Shown here: one piece after another, positions 38,261 through 49,560 of the stretch
How the letters are laid out: every line of letters starts with the position of its first letter
Position numbering within the stretch: the first letter of the stretch is position 1
DNA from: Geosiphon pyriformis
Lineage: Eukaryota > Glomeromycota > Glomeromycetes > Archaeosporales > Geosiphonaceae
Assembly: GCA_016748015.1 (NCBI GenBank)
Contig: JAAOMT010000705.1
Span: 4,502-68,501 of the forward strand
Reading direction: 5' to 3'
Length of the DNA: 64,000 nt
Notes under the pieces: model-generated
What the model was told of the DNA's origin: nothing
The model's input: only the letters and a program-made list of their open reading frames with translations
Databases searched by the model: none
Program-made: the position numbers and the translations under genes

Positions 38261-40199
38261 ATAATCAAAAAAACCCTTGTATTTAAATTTGAAGAGAAAA
38301 AAAAAACTAATTACCAAAACTTATATGACTTTTAAATTAGCATCTAATTGGGCTGAAAAAAATAAACAGCTATTTAAAACAATCATATTACAACTAACAT
38401 TAATATAATTTAAAAAGATCAGTTAATAATCTATTTTTATAACTAAACCAATAACAATTAATATGTTCTATATTTAAAACCAAAACAAAGAAAAAAATTA
38501 TCTTATATCTTACTTAAATGTAAAGATTACAATAAAAAACTTTTATTTATAGAAGCTTGTATATTATCAAAAAAAATATAAAACTTGTATTTGTTATTAC
38601 TGTAAAATTTGTTACTAAGAACAATTTAGCAGTTTAAAATAAAGTAAAAAATAAAACAACATACTCTGTTTTACATGTAGAAAATTATTGTTTAAAAAAT
38701 ACAATTGGATTAATATTGCAATAAAAAAAAGTATACAATTAAATCTGTCAATATTCATTTTTTATTTTTAAGAAAATAAAATATAAAATACTATTTACAG
38801 TAATATATAATAGCATTTTTAACAAACTATACTATTATTTTTATAATGCTAAAATAATCTATGTACTAATTTTAATTAATAAAAAATTTTAAGAAGATGT
38901 TTACCAAATAAAAGAAGCAAAATACATTGAATACAGAATAAAATTAGTCAAATTTGATTACAAAAATAAAGTAAAACTTTACCACTTAATTTCTAGTCAT
39001 ATTTATCTTTCAAAAGAAACCCAAATTCAATAATTAAAACAAATAAATATTCAACTGTACAAAGAATGCATTATGTTTTGTAATGATTAATAATGTCCAA
39101 AATATTATGCTTTTAGTTTATTATTACTTATTAAAAATGATAAATACAAAATCGAATTTAGAACATACAAAAAAGAAAAAAAATTGCTAACAATATTAAT
39201 TTATTTATTTAAAAACCAACTAGCTTTACAACTAAAATATTTTAACAACAATGAATAAAAAATTAAACCAAAAAAAGCTCATAAAATTAATACAGAATAT
39301 GACCTGCAATATTTTAACAAAGATATTTTAGTTTTTTAACCAAAGACATTTACAAAAATTAACTTAAAAATTGTTCTTAAAATTTTATTAAGAGCAATGA
39401 TTCAAATTGTTTTTTGATTATTATTTGCAAGGAAAAAAATTAACATTAAAAAAAAGTTATAAATACAGAATTTACCGAAAATATCACAACTATATTACAA
39501 AATAAAACTGACAAACTTTTCAAAATTAAGCATGTTAAAAAAATTATCCAAATTATTTACTTACTCCTAATTTACATTTCGAGTTTGCAATTAATTCTAT
39601 CATAAAAACATTAAGAAAAAGCAAAAGAAAAATACAAAGTTTTGGTTTAATTAAACAATTTACAATTTTAATAAATATAGCTCTTAATATACAAAATAAA
39701 TCTTATTAGACTCTTTAACCTTTTTAATTAATTACTATTTTATTATTTATAAAACATCACAGAATTTAAATTTGTTCAAAACCAACTATTATTTAACAAA
39801 TTTTCGAACCTAATAAGTAGATTTACAAAGAACATGATATTTTAATTCCAAATATCTATATTTTCAAGAAAATAAAAAAGTTCTAAGTTATATTTTATAA
39901 TCCTAATAATTACTCTATTATTTTATTAAATAAACTAGAAATTAGAATCATATATAATAATATTTTTAAAAAAAAAACTTTTCAAGTTCTTAATTTTATT
40001 AAAATATAAGACATATTCATTTTTCAAACCCAAATATTACTTTCAACACTAAAAACTATTATATTATTAAAAAAAAACTTGTTTAAATTAATATGAGTCA
40101 TTTAAAATTTTAACAACAAAGATAATTAAAACAACTTATTACAAAGTATACTAATATATTTGCCAGAAACAATAATGATTTATGAAAAACTAATATTAT
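38261..40199 (+). other. G3 protease-RT linker, unreadable
   Basis: Lies inside G3. A frame at about 38320-38370 reads TYMTFKLASNWAEKNK, similar to spacer sequence after the protease in related elements as I recall. Otherwise A-rich with stops. No separate gene is apparent. Confidence 0.4.
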
Positions 40200-40900
40200 C
40201 TAATATTAAATTTATACAAAAAATACTTTACTAAAATGATAATAAGCATACTAAATTCTATCTGCCAATCAATAATTCATTAAAAAAAAGTGCAACAGAT
40301 GTTCAAGATTGAACTAATTCAATCATTAAAAAATCTATAAATTTTATCTATTATACTTATTAAAAAAAATAGAAAAAATCAAATTCTGTGTTAATAATTG
40401 TCAACTTAATAGTATTATAATTAAAGATATTTACTTATTATCAAAAATTAACAATATATTAAATGTTTTAAAAAAAGCCAAATACTTCTTAACTTTAAAC
40501 TTAAAAAACAGATACTAATAAGTCAAAAAAATTTAAAAAACTGGCCAAAAACAGTATTTACTATCCAAAAAGAAAACTATGAATTTAATATAATGTTTTT
40601 GAACTTTGCAATACACCAGTAATATTTTAGTGACTTATAAATATTGTATATGAAAAATTCTTATAATAATCAATAATTGTTATATTAACAATATTAATAT
40701 TTATTTTTTAATCTTTGAAGCTTATTTAATTTACTTGTAAAAAGTTTTTTAATGATTACAAAAAGCGGAATTGAAGTTAAATATTGGCAAATATTATTTT
40801 AAAAAAACAAATTTGGTTTTTCTTGATCATATTGTTAGCAAAAATAAAATCAAGCCAGATTTTAAAAAAATTAGTACTATATAAAACTTCAAAGTTTTTT
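40200..40900 (+). pseudogene. G3 reverse transcriptase remnant
   Basis: Gypsy-type RT. A frame at 40379-40510 reads KFCVNNCQLNSIIIKDIYLL, then KINNILNVLKKAKYFLTLNL. These match 'RFCVDYR.LN', 'IDD.LD.LG.AKYFSTLDLKSGY' with Asp-to-Asn changes. KTVFTIQKENYEFNIM follows at 40550-40595. The catalytic Y-I-D-D is YINN at 40681-40692, followed by INIYF. All three catalytic Asp positions that I can place are Asn. The frame shifts at least once. Confidence 0.85.
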
Positions 40901-40989
40901 AAAATATTTTTGAATTAAGAGAATTAAAATTTTTTTTAAAATTGCTAAATTTTTTAACTACCTAACCAATAAAAATATAAAATATTAAT

Positions 40990-41440
40990 AGAACTCTAAT
41001 CTAATAAAAAGTTTTTAATATATTAAAAATTGACAATAATTCTAATTCTTGTATACTTTGATTTTAATAAATAGTTCTAATTAGTTATTAATACTTTATA
41101 TATAGCATTTGGTATTATTTTATTATAAATAGATAATAAAAGCAATAAACATATTATTGCTTATATTATCAAAATTTTCAAATCTACAAAAACAAAATAT
41201 GAATTTATTAAATTAAAAACAACAGCTGTTATTTAAATCTTTAAGTATTTCTAATAAAACTTGCAAAAAGAACTAGAATTTACTATTATTACAGATAATA
41301 TTAGTCTTAAATAATTTAACAAAAAGAGTTTTGAACTCAGTGCCAAACAATTTTGATAGACTAATTTTCTAGCTAATTATAAATATATTGTTTATTTGAA
41401 ACCAAAAAAATTATATACAAATATTGATAATTTTTTAAGA
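40990..41440 (+). pseudogene. G3 RNase H remnant
   Basis: At 41100-41160 the frame reads IAFGIILL*IDNKSNKHIIAY (from 'GLGAVLSQ...H.IAYASR'). KTKYEFIKLKTTAVI*IFKY follows at 41190-41250 (from 'E..Y...ELE.LAVVWA'). Then FTIITDNISLK at 41278-41310 and LANYKYIVYLKPKKLYTNID at 41370-41430 follow. This is the normal Gypsy RNase H order directly after RT. Confidence 0.8.
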
Positions 41441-41599
41441 ATGAGACAAAATTAAATCAAAATTAAAAATTCATTAATTTAAACAAACAATAATCAACAA
41501 ACAATGAACTTTAAAAACTACAACAATATTAAAAATTATTTAAAAACTTTTATTATATTAGAAAATTTGTTTTTAAGTAAAAAACATCAAATATAATAC

Positions 41600-42298
41600 C
41601 AATTAAAATAATATTTTCTATACTATAACAAAATTTATTATTAAAATTGCAAAAACTTAACAAATTTATTCAAAGTAGTTTAACAACATAAAAAAAACAA
41701 TTTTATATAATATATATAAATTTTTTATCAGCATATTTAAAAAAATAAGTACAATTTAAAGAATACTTGAATATTATTTTTGGTTTTATATACAAAAAAC
41801 ATTCAATAATATATAAAATTATGTAATAATTATTAAAAAAAAAGAAAAAACTTATTCCACTAAACTTTTAAATTCAATTAAAATTGAACAATCTTTTAAT
41901 AAAATTAATATTAATTTAATTAAATTATTTTTTATTATTAATTAAAAATATTGTTATATTACAGTTACAATAAATTATTTTATTAAATAATTTAAAATTA
42001 GAGTCATTTAAAAAGCAAATACAAAATTAATAGAATATTTTTTCTATGAAAACATTATTTGTAAACATAAATATCTAAGTGAATTTTTATCTAATCAAAA
42101 AACATATTTTTATAAAAAAAATTTGTAAACAATTTAATATTAAATAACTCTTATTATTACTTTATAATTTATAAATAAATAGATTAATAGAATAATTTAA
42201 CTAAATATTGTGTAAATTATTAACCAAAATTTAAACTAATTTTGAGCAAAAATAAGATATATTTTTATTTTATCAGTATTATTAGTATATAAAATATT
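41600..42298 (+). pseudogene. G3 integrase, first part
   Basis: Zinc-domain end CNNY near 41823 (from CxxC). LINE-like decay then runs into the core: YCYITVTINYFIK at 41945-41990 (from 'RYIVVATDYFTKW'). KANTKLIEYFFYENIICKHK and LSEFLSNQKTYFYKK follow at 42010-42110 (the second catalytic Asp of 'SDQGTHF' is Asn). The frame runs toward the NGL.ERFN region and stops at the L8 insertion point. Confidence 0.75.
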
Positions 42299-42310
42299 AA
42301 AACAAAATAC
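42299..42310 (+). repeat. Left target-site duplication of L8
   Basis: AAAACAAAATAC, repeated exactly at 49097-49108. Some of the leading A's could belong to the L8 tail on the right side. Confidence 0.88.
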
Positions 42311-42450
42311 CACACCTGACAAATTCGATTCTCTCTCGTCGATCCCCTGACCACAATGAAAGTAAAAAATAATTTTGAAAAAATCGCTTTTTCTCTTCCC
42401 TTTCCCTTTAATCCCTGTTAACTATTTCTTCTAACTTACTTTTATTTGTT
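42311..42450 (+). promoter_or_regulatory. L8 5' UTR
   Basis: Runs from the left target duplication to the ORF1 ATG. It contains 'ttctctctcgtcgatcccct' and pyrimidine-rich 'tctcttccctttccc' blocks, the least AT-rich non-coding DNA in the window. LINE 5' UTRs of this kind usually carry the internal promoter; no specific element is identified here. Confidence 0.55.
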
Positions 42451-44282
42451 GTGATGGAACCAGTGGGATCGTCTGCTGGTGGTTCTGGTTCAGGTTTGGC
42501 TGGTTTGGGAACCCGCCAGAGTGCTAAAAACAAGTGTATTGACATGGTCTACTCCCATGGTGCATCCTACAAAAAGCCTAAAAAGCCTGCAGCTGGTATT
42601 TTGATTGAGTTGTTTGCTAGTCCTCTATGTTTGGAAGATTTGAATGGTAATGATAGTAAGCCAGCAGTGTCTTGGGGAAGCAAAGTGATAGTGTTTTTGG
42701 CAGTGTAAGTGGTCTTTCAGATGTCAAGAGCTTGGAGAACTTGGTTGCCAAGGAGACAAGCTACATTGATTCAGGTGAGAATGACAAAATGAATGAAACT
42801 ACACTGTAAAGGACTCATACTTGAATGTATGTGTTAGAACAACTTCTTAAGGCACCTCTATTTGCTACTATAAATGACAACAATGACAATTCCATGTTAT
42901 TGCCTCCTAAAATCAATGGGTCCAATCAGCTGCTATCTTTTAAATCACATATTCTCGAGAGTCGTAGTTTCGGGCCAGTGAAATTGTTTGCTCTGGATGT
43001 GAATTTGTCAGCTGTTCCTGGCAGAACTAATAGTAATAAGCTTATTTCAATCAAAAAAATTTTTTACAAAATTGTTGTCAATAGTGATCTTAAAAAAGCA
43101 AACATTTGTTCAAATCAGGAAGTGATCATTAAGGAGATCCCAGTTGATTTTACAAAGTTGGCTGTGGAATCAGTTTTTTCTAAATTTGACAAGATTGTTT
43201 CCATCAGGATACAATTAATTGGTCTTTGGCAAAAAGCCCTGATTGAATTTGAGTCATCAGAAGTTGCCAGTTTGGTCACTTCTAAGTGGTCTGTTTTTGT
43301 GAGAAAGGATTTAGTTCGCGTAGCTCTGGCCATCAATGATAAGCAAACATGGGTGTCAAAAGATTGTCATCGGGTGTTGCTCTATACTCTTCCAGTTGGT
43401 ACTTCAGTCCATGATCTGTCTGATTTGTTGGTATTATATAGTGGGAAAACTTGTTTCATTGACTGCAATTCTGGTTCATATGTCCGTGATTAGTGTGTAA
43501 TTATTTGTTTTGAGAATGAGGATGCCAGATTGGCTGCTGTTAGTACTGTTTCAATTTTCAAGGGTGTTAGTTTGCATTGGGCTAGTCTTGTTTTGGCTAG
43601 CTGTACCAAGTGTGAACAGTTTGGTCATACCACTACTAACTGTTCTATGGGTGGAAGTTCTGGTGTTCATGAAAAGAGGGTAGTTTCTGATCAGAATCAG
43701 ATTTGTCTGGCTGGTATATATAAGAAAAAGTCGGCTCCTATTGCTTGTCTAGTTTCGTTTGGTGGCAAAACATGGGCCCAAGTTGCTAGTGGTATCTCTT
43801 TCTGTGTGTTTCTTTCTGGTTTTCCTGGGTCTGGTTTGTGTACTGGTTTGGTTCCTCCTTCAGCAGTCTCTAATCATCTTGTTGTTTCCTGTTTGAATAA
43901 TTGTTTGGTGGTTTTGGAATACTCTTTGAAGCTTTTGGCTGACCATGTTTTTGGCATTCTGGTTAAGTTGGATTTCTTTAGTGTGGTTTCTTTGGTTTCT
44001 TCTTTTCTGGCCCCCCTTTCTGTTGTTCATGCAGCTTTGAGTTCTGAAGTGAATTCAGATATGATTGTAGACAATACTTTGAGTTCTTCTGATATTACTC
44101 CTCCTGTCATTATTGATGCTGTTGTCGACCTCAGTGTTAGTAGTTCTAAGGTTTTTACTGCCAAGGTGGGTGGTTTAAAGACGAAATTGGTTGCTTTGAA
44201 GGCTTCAGTTGGTTCAGTTTTGGATAAGTTGAATCTTTTGTGCTCTGGTTTGGGTCTTTCAGCTCCCATGTCATCTCAATAA
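42451..44282 (+). pseudogene. L8 ORF1: RRM-like / CCHC nucleic-acid-binding protein, disrupted
   Basis: Start ATG at 42451 (MEPVGSSAGGSGSG; then a Lys-rich patch SYKKPKKPAAG at residues about 45-55). The frame shifts near 42683. Stops lie at 42807-42809 and 42822-42824, and a further in-frame TAG at 43491-43493. An RRM-like fold lies at about 43120-43330 (VIIKEIPVDFTKLAVESVFS, then IVSIRIQLIGLWQKALIEF). An intact zinc knuckle C-X2-C-X4-H-X4-C is at 43602-43643 (CTKCEQFGHTTTNC). FGGKTWAQVASG follows. The Leu/Val-rich tail, possibly coiled coil, is at 44150-44260. It ends at TAA 44280-44282, just before ORF2. Role: RNA packaging and chaperone in the RNP. Confidence 0.88.
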
Positions 44283-44289
44283 CTCACTT

Positions 44290-47200
44290 AATTTAGAGGA
44301 TTGCCACGTGCAATGTCAGAGGTATAAACAATTGTGCAAAGCAGACAGACATTGTTCATTGGCATAAAGATATGAACAATATGGTTTCTATTGTCGCTAA
44401 AACAAAGTTAAAGGGAAAAATTTGCCCTTGAATCACTGATAAGTTTGATGGTGTTTATGTTTTTATTTCTGGACTGAATTCTGGTCACATGGGATCTGGT
44501 GTTGCAATCATTTTGGACTCTTTTTTGGCAAAACATGTGTGTAAAGTTTCAGAGGTGCTGGTCGGCTTCTGTTAGTTAGATTGCTTTTTAAGAACAAACT
44601 CTCTGTGTCTATTCTGAGGCTGTATGCTGGTGCATCTTTAGCAATTTATTTTTCTCAGGCTGGTGAGATTAACTCTCTTATTGCTAAGGCTGTGAATAAG
44701 TCCTCCTTTGTTATTCTTGGTGGTGATTTTAATAAGAATGGTTTTCACAAGTGTGCAAGTTTCAAAAAATGTTTTAATTTGGGTTTGATTAACTCTCTGG
44801 AAGGGAGCTCTTTTGTAAAGTTACCCACTTGGTGCAATTTTTGTCATCACTAAAACGAGTGACTACATGCTCATTTTCTCTAATTTGGTTGGTACAGTGA
44901 TAGATCATGGTGTGGATGGTGTTGAAGACTATTTTAATACTGATCACAAAGCTGTGTCTGTTTCTGTGGGACTGGAAGGCCTGCTCAATGTCAAGCTAAA
45001 CTCACTGCACAAGCAAGCAAATAGAGATTGTTGGAAGTATGATATCAAAAATGCCAATGAGGTTAAGTGGTCTGAGTTTAGGGATGCTACAGCTGCTAAT
45101 GCTGTTATGTTCTTGGATGAGTTTGTTACAGCTAAGCAGTTTTCTGATCTAGATGCAATGTGGAATGTTGTTCATAAGATTATAGTTCTTTCGGCTGGTG
45201 GAATGTTTAAGAAAAAGTGGTCTAAGAGTTTTAATTGTGTTTTTAATAAGGTATCTTCCCAGTTTCATAAACTGGAGCTACTAGTGTCTAAACTGGTAAA
45301 GACTTTTCAGTTGGTTTCTGGCAGGAATTTTTTCTCATTGTTGAATACTTGGGACAGACTTGATTCTGTGAGTGCTTCACTAATGAAATCTCTGTTTTTT
45401 TTTGGCACTGGTTTTGATACAATCTATTCTGGGCTGGCTAAGGCAAGGAAGTCTTACTGCTCTTCTAAGTTGTTGAAATCTAAGTGTGCTGAAGAATTTA
45501 CTGTAAGGCAGGCTATTGAGAGGAGAATGTAGAGTTTTGAGGTGGATAAGGATCACACCATTAGAAGTGTTTTGGAGCGTTCTTTTTGTAAAGTGGTGTT
45601 GGATCATTTGGTGGATGGTAGGGAGTTGGTCTTGGAGCCTGAGTTAGTTAAATCTAAGGTGAATAAAATCATAGAGGGTTGAACTAGGAAATATGTGGTG
45701 GCTTCTGATATCTCTGGTGATTGGGCAAGGCAATTTCGGCCTTTAGATTATGTCTTCGATGGTGCCTTCTCTGATGTAATGCATTCAATCAGTTTTGATA
45801 AGATGTTTGGTGTTATTTCAAATTTGCCTGATGGGAAAGCAGCTGGTCTTTCTGGTATCACTAATGAACTTTGGAAACATTGTGACAAGTCGGTCTTAGA
45901 TATGCTTTTGGTGTTCTTAAATTTTTGTTTGGGTTGTGAGTTAGTGCCTGGACCTTGGAGAGAAGCCTGGATCTCAATAATTCCTAAACTTTACGAGTGG
46001 GAAGAGGTTCTTACAAATACCTGCCCCATTGCTTTGATTGAGACAGCTCACAAGGTCTTTTCCAAGATTTTTTCAGACTGGATCTCTCTGGCTTGTAGCA
46101 TTTTTGATGTCTTCTGTGGGAACAATTTCTCTGTTCTGAAAGGTATATCTACTCAATTGCCTATCTTTGCTATTGGTTTGATGATCGAAGATGCTTTAGA
46201 AAAGAACTGAGAGTTGTGGCTGGTTTTACAGGATATGTGCAAAGCTTATGATTCTGTTGGTTGAGAGCATCTCAAGAAAAATTTGATCAAGATCAAGATG
46301 TGTGACAAATTTATCAGATTTTTTGGTAGCATTCATAATGGTCGCACTAACAGAGTAATAATAGATTTTGGTTTGACTGATGGATATCATGTTTATGATG
46401 AATTGGATCAGGGGAAGATTTTTTTGCCACTTCTCTGGTGCATATTTTATGACTTGCTTTTATGTGAGGTTAAGAAACAAGAGAGCATTTGTGATTACAG
46501 GTTGATTTCTCATTTTGTTTCTAAGACTGGCTGGGTGGAATCTCAAGCTGGACTGATGTCATTTCTGGCCACTGGTGCTTTTGTTAATGATACCATCTGG
46601 GTCAGCAGCAGCCAGGTTGCTATACAACACATTTTCAATGTTGCTAGTGATTTCTTTCATTTAAATGACATTTCAATAAATAATGACAAGACTGTAGCCA
46701 TTCTTATCAACTGTTAGGTCATTACTCCTTATCTAATTATCAGTGGTCTGCCAATTTCCATTGCTAAAAGAGGTGAACCTCATCATTATCTGGGAATTTT
46801 TTTGTTTTCTGAAAGTCTTTCAAAGCCTAGCTTGGTTAAGGCACATTTGGATGTTGGTTTTTTGTCAATCACGTTCTAAGAAAAGTTATTTCAGATAAAC
46901 AGTTTGCTTATTTGGTGTCTTCAATTCTCTTTCCAATCGTCAGCTACAGAACTCAGTTCAGTTTTATTCTTCTCAGTGTATGTAATAAATGAGACACTTT
47001 GATTTGCAAGGGCCTGAAATTCAAATCTGGGCTGCCTCTGGACTTTTCCAATGATGTGCTTCATTATTCTTTCTTGTACAATTTAAAAACATTTGAGCAG
47101 ATTTAGGCTGAAAGCAAGTCAGCTTTTGTCATTGCTTTTGCGAATTTGGTTGGTGTTTTGGGTCGCTTGTTTTCTTATAGGTCTTACAATCTCCAAATTC

Positions 47201-48963
47201 TCAGCTGGCATTCTCATCACCCTTTGTTGTTTCCTGTTCATGTTAGAGTCAATCCTTCAAACAACTTTTTGGCAGGTGTGATTTGTATTTTTTCTGGGTG
47301 TAATTTATCTTTGAATGGCTCTTTGGCTGGTGCTTTTCATCTTCAGAGTGGTACTCCTATGTTTCTAGTTCTCAGTGAGACAATTTTCTTCAAATGTGTC
47401 TCTTTCCTTAGGTGTTATAGTATTGCTTTTATAGAACAGCTTTGTGACCGTAATAGTGTTGTTTTTGATTGAAAGACTTTCAAGCATTGGAAAAGACTGG
47501 ATTTTTGTGGCCTATTTCCCTTCTGGTTTGATTTCTCTGTTTGTTTTCTTAGTGGTGTTGCTTTTCCTTCTGGTTGTTTTTCTTATGAAAGTGTTTATGG
47601 CTCTTTTGACATCCGTTAGTCTCTTGGTTTTGGTGTTATTTGTAATGATCTGTTGAATGTTGGTGCCGCCTGCCTCTCTGTATACACAGATGAATCTCTG
47701 AGTGATTTGGGTACTGTTGACATATTGGCTGGTGCTGTGGTTTTCTTTGAGGACATTGATTCAAGTCTGGATGTGAGAGTTTCTGGTTTGGTTTCTTCTA
47801 CTTTGGCAGAGTTACAGGCCATTGCTTTAGCTCTTAAGTGTGTTTTTTTTTTCATTCAGTTGACTTGTTCTCGGACAGCCAAGTGGCTTTAGATGCTTGC
47901 AGGTCGGAGTCTTTATCGGTTGGCCCTGATTTCAGGAATTGTTGTTGGATTGAGTATCATCATATCGCCAATGTCATTTGTTGCAAAAATTTGGATGTTA
48001 ATTGGATTAAAATTAAGGGCCATTCGGGCATTTCAGGCAATGAGCGGGCTGATGCGCTTGTAAAAAATGCTGTCCTTTCTGCCTGGCACCTGCTCCACTT
48101 GGTCAGTGAGAGGTTTTTGAAAGCTGGTGTTGATACGGTTTCTAGTAATTCGAGGCATTTTGTTCATGACGTATTTAGGTCAATCCATCACATGTATTGG
48201 GAGATTGGTTCTGGTTCCCAGGTGGTTTCAGGTTGTTTGTGTGCTAATATTGACTGGTTGAGGTCTTCTCTGGTGTGGCACCTGAATTCTCACATGGCAA
48301 CTGGTTTTACTAATATTTGGACAGCTGGCTTTCGTACATATTTCATGAAAGCCCTTTATTATCGCCTTCCTGTTTCTGTGCAAAAGCATCTGTATGATAG
48401 GGAGTATTTCAGTGTAGTTTGTTTGTTCTGTGGTGAGGTTGAAGTCTCAGATCATGTCTTTTCTTGCTCTTCTGACACTGATAATTGTGCCGGTTTGTTG
48501 GACACTTATGCAACTGCCTGGGAAGTGTGTTTTGGTTTGTTTTGCTCTTTTTTGTGCGTATTACAGTTGTTGTTGACTTGCATTTCAGATGTAACTGTTA
48601 GTACAGTCCTGTGTAAGGGCTTTGTTTTTGACAAATAGTATCACGAATCTGTTTCTGTTTACAAAGATCCTAAGGTGGCAGTAGTTAATGTTGTGAATTT
48701 TGTACATAAGTTTTGTCTTGTATTTCGTGATAGTATTTGGCTGGTTCATGCGAAACACTGGGCCATTATGGAGAAAAATAAGCTGATTCCATGTGATGGT
48801 TTCATTTTTGTTACTGTCTCTGGTTTTTTTATGTGGCTTTTGGCTGGGGTGATTAGGTTGTTGGGTGTTGCTGATGCACTTGGCATCAATTTTGGGTATT
48901 GTAAGCATTATTTGTTTTATGCAGGTGTTGGTGACATGGCTTCTGTTCATATAAGTGCATAGT
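44290..48963 (+). pseudogene. L8 ORF2: endonuclease-reverse transcriptase-RNase H, disrupted
   Basis: Domains in order: EEP endonuclease from RIATCNVRG (about 44303) with LGGDFNKN at about 44715-44738; RT from NLPDGKAAGLSGITNEL (about 45830) with active site FVND at 46580-46591, where the family expects FVDD; RNase H at about 47680-48060 (VYTDES, AELQAIALAL, LFSDSQVALDAC, KGHSGISGNERAD, so the acidic residues remain). A zinc-finger-like C terminus lies at about 48420-48470 (CLFCGEVEVSDHVFSC), and the end is SVHISA. Stops: TGA 44429, TAG near 45530, TGA 45680, 46208, 46262, 46990, TAG 47104, TGA 47470, TAG 47617, TAG 48636. Frameshifts lie near 44563, 44850 and 46860 and in a T run at about 47842-47851. 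It carries out target-primed reverse transcription when intact. Confidence 0.9.
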
Positions 48964-49096
48964 GTTGTTCTGACTAGTCTAAGTGTCTGGTCATGTATAA
49001 CAAAGGCATGATTCACATTTAATTTAGATTATTTGTATGATATATAGCACTAAGTGGCATTTAAACTTCACTCGTTAAACTTTAATAATAATAAAA
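48964..49096 (+). other. L8 3' UTR and tail
   Basis: Begins after the ORF2 stop, includes the block around 'gcatgattcacatttaattt' (shared with L3 and L10 in decayed form) and ends with AATAATAATAAAAAAAA before the target duplication. Confidence 0.75.
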
Positions 49097-49108
49097 AAAA
49101 CAAAATAC
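49097..49108 (+). repeat. Right target-site duplication of L8
   Basis: AAAACAAAATAC directly after the AATAATAATAAAA tail of L8; identical to 42299-42310. Confidence 0.88.
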
Positions 49109-49560
49109 AATAAAACATACATTATTTAATTTAATTTATAAGAGAACGGCAATATTATTAATTAATTTTATAGTAAAAATTTATTTAATACAATTAATTA
49201 CAGAAGAAAATTTTCAAAAAACACTTTAATAAAAAGCATATATTTTTCTTAGCACTTTAGAAAAAAACCAATAAATTACAACTATCTATATTAAATATTT
49301 CTAAGCTCAACAAAAAAATAACATAATAATAAACTGCCACTTATTATTAATAAATTTTAAATTAGAAACAAAGTTTTTTTATATAAAATTAAGATTAAAA
49401 AACAATAGAGTAAAAAATTTGATTATAAATAAAATAGATTATTCTATATTTACAAAGCTATAAGCAATAAATTATACAAATTAAGACTTAATAATAAAGT
49501 TCTAATAAAAGTTGTACATAGAAATTAATTGAAACACTATTACTTTAAAAACAATCTCAA
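49109..49560 (+). pseudogene. G3 integrase, part resumed after LINE L8
   Basis: Immediately after the L8 target duplication a frame reads KHTLFNLIYKRTAILLINF (49115-49170). This is the 'T.F.LVYGR.A.LPI' block that normally follows the integrase core. Further right NFKLETKFFYIKLRLKNNR (49355-49410) matches the C-terminal domain 'F..GDKVL.Y.AAKE'. This shows that L8 landed inside G3 rather than next to it. Confidence 0.75.

Larger units (their letters stand above)
42311..49096 (+). mobile_element. L8: full-length, young but inactive LINE
   Basis: A 6.8-kb non-LTR retrotransposon with complete 5' UTR, two ORFs, 3' UTR and an (AAT)n/A-type tail, bounded by a perfect 12-bp target duplication. Base composition is much less AT-rich than the surroundings and CpG still occurs, so it is the youngest LINE here. 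ORF1 and ORF2 are interrupted by stops and frameshifts. At least five stops sit where the family has Trp (TGG to TGA/TAG), and others sit where it has Gln or Arg. It inserted into the Gypsy G3 integrase on the same strand. Confidence 0.95.
35600..49560 (+). mobile_element. G3: long decayed Ty3/Gypsy element, interrupted by LINE L8
   Basis: Plus-strand element with domains in Gypsy order: gag with zinc knuckle (about 35.7-37.6 kb), aspartic protease (37.86-38.26), RT (40.2-40.9), RNase H (41.0-41.45), then integrase (41.6-42.3 and 49.1-49.55). L8 sits inside the integrase, between 42310 and 49097. Removing L8 and one target copy rejoins the integrase. Catalytic residues of protease, RT and zinc knuckle are lost by G-to-A changes. 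A 3' LTR after 49.56 kb is not recognisable. Coding-strand composition is A-rich, the opposite of the LINEs. Confidence 0.85.

Noticed and set aside
48585-49016. 143-codon minus-strand frame
   Set aside because: Antisense to the C terminus of L8 ORF2 and its 3' UTR.
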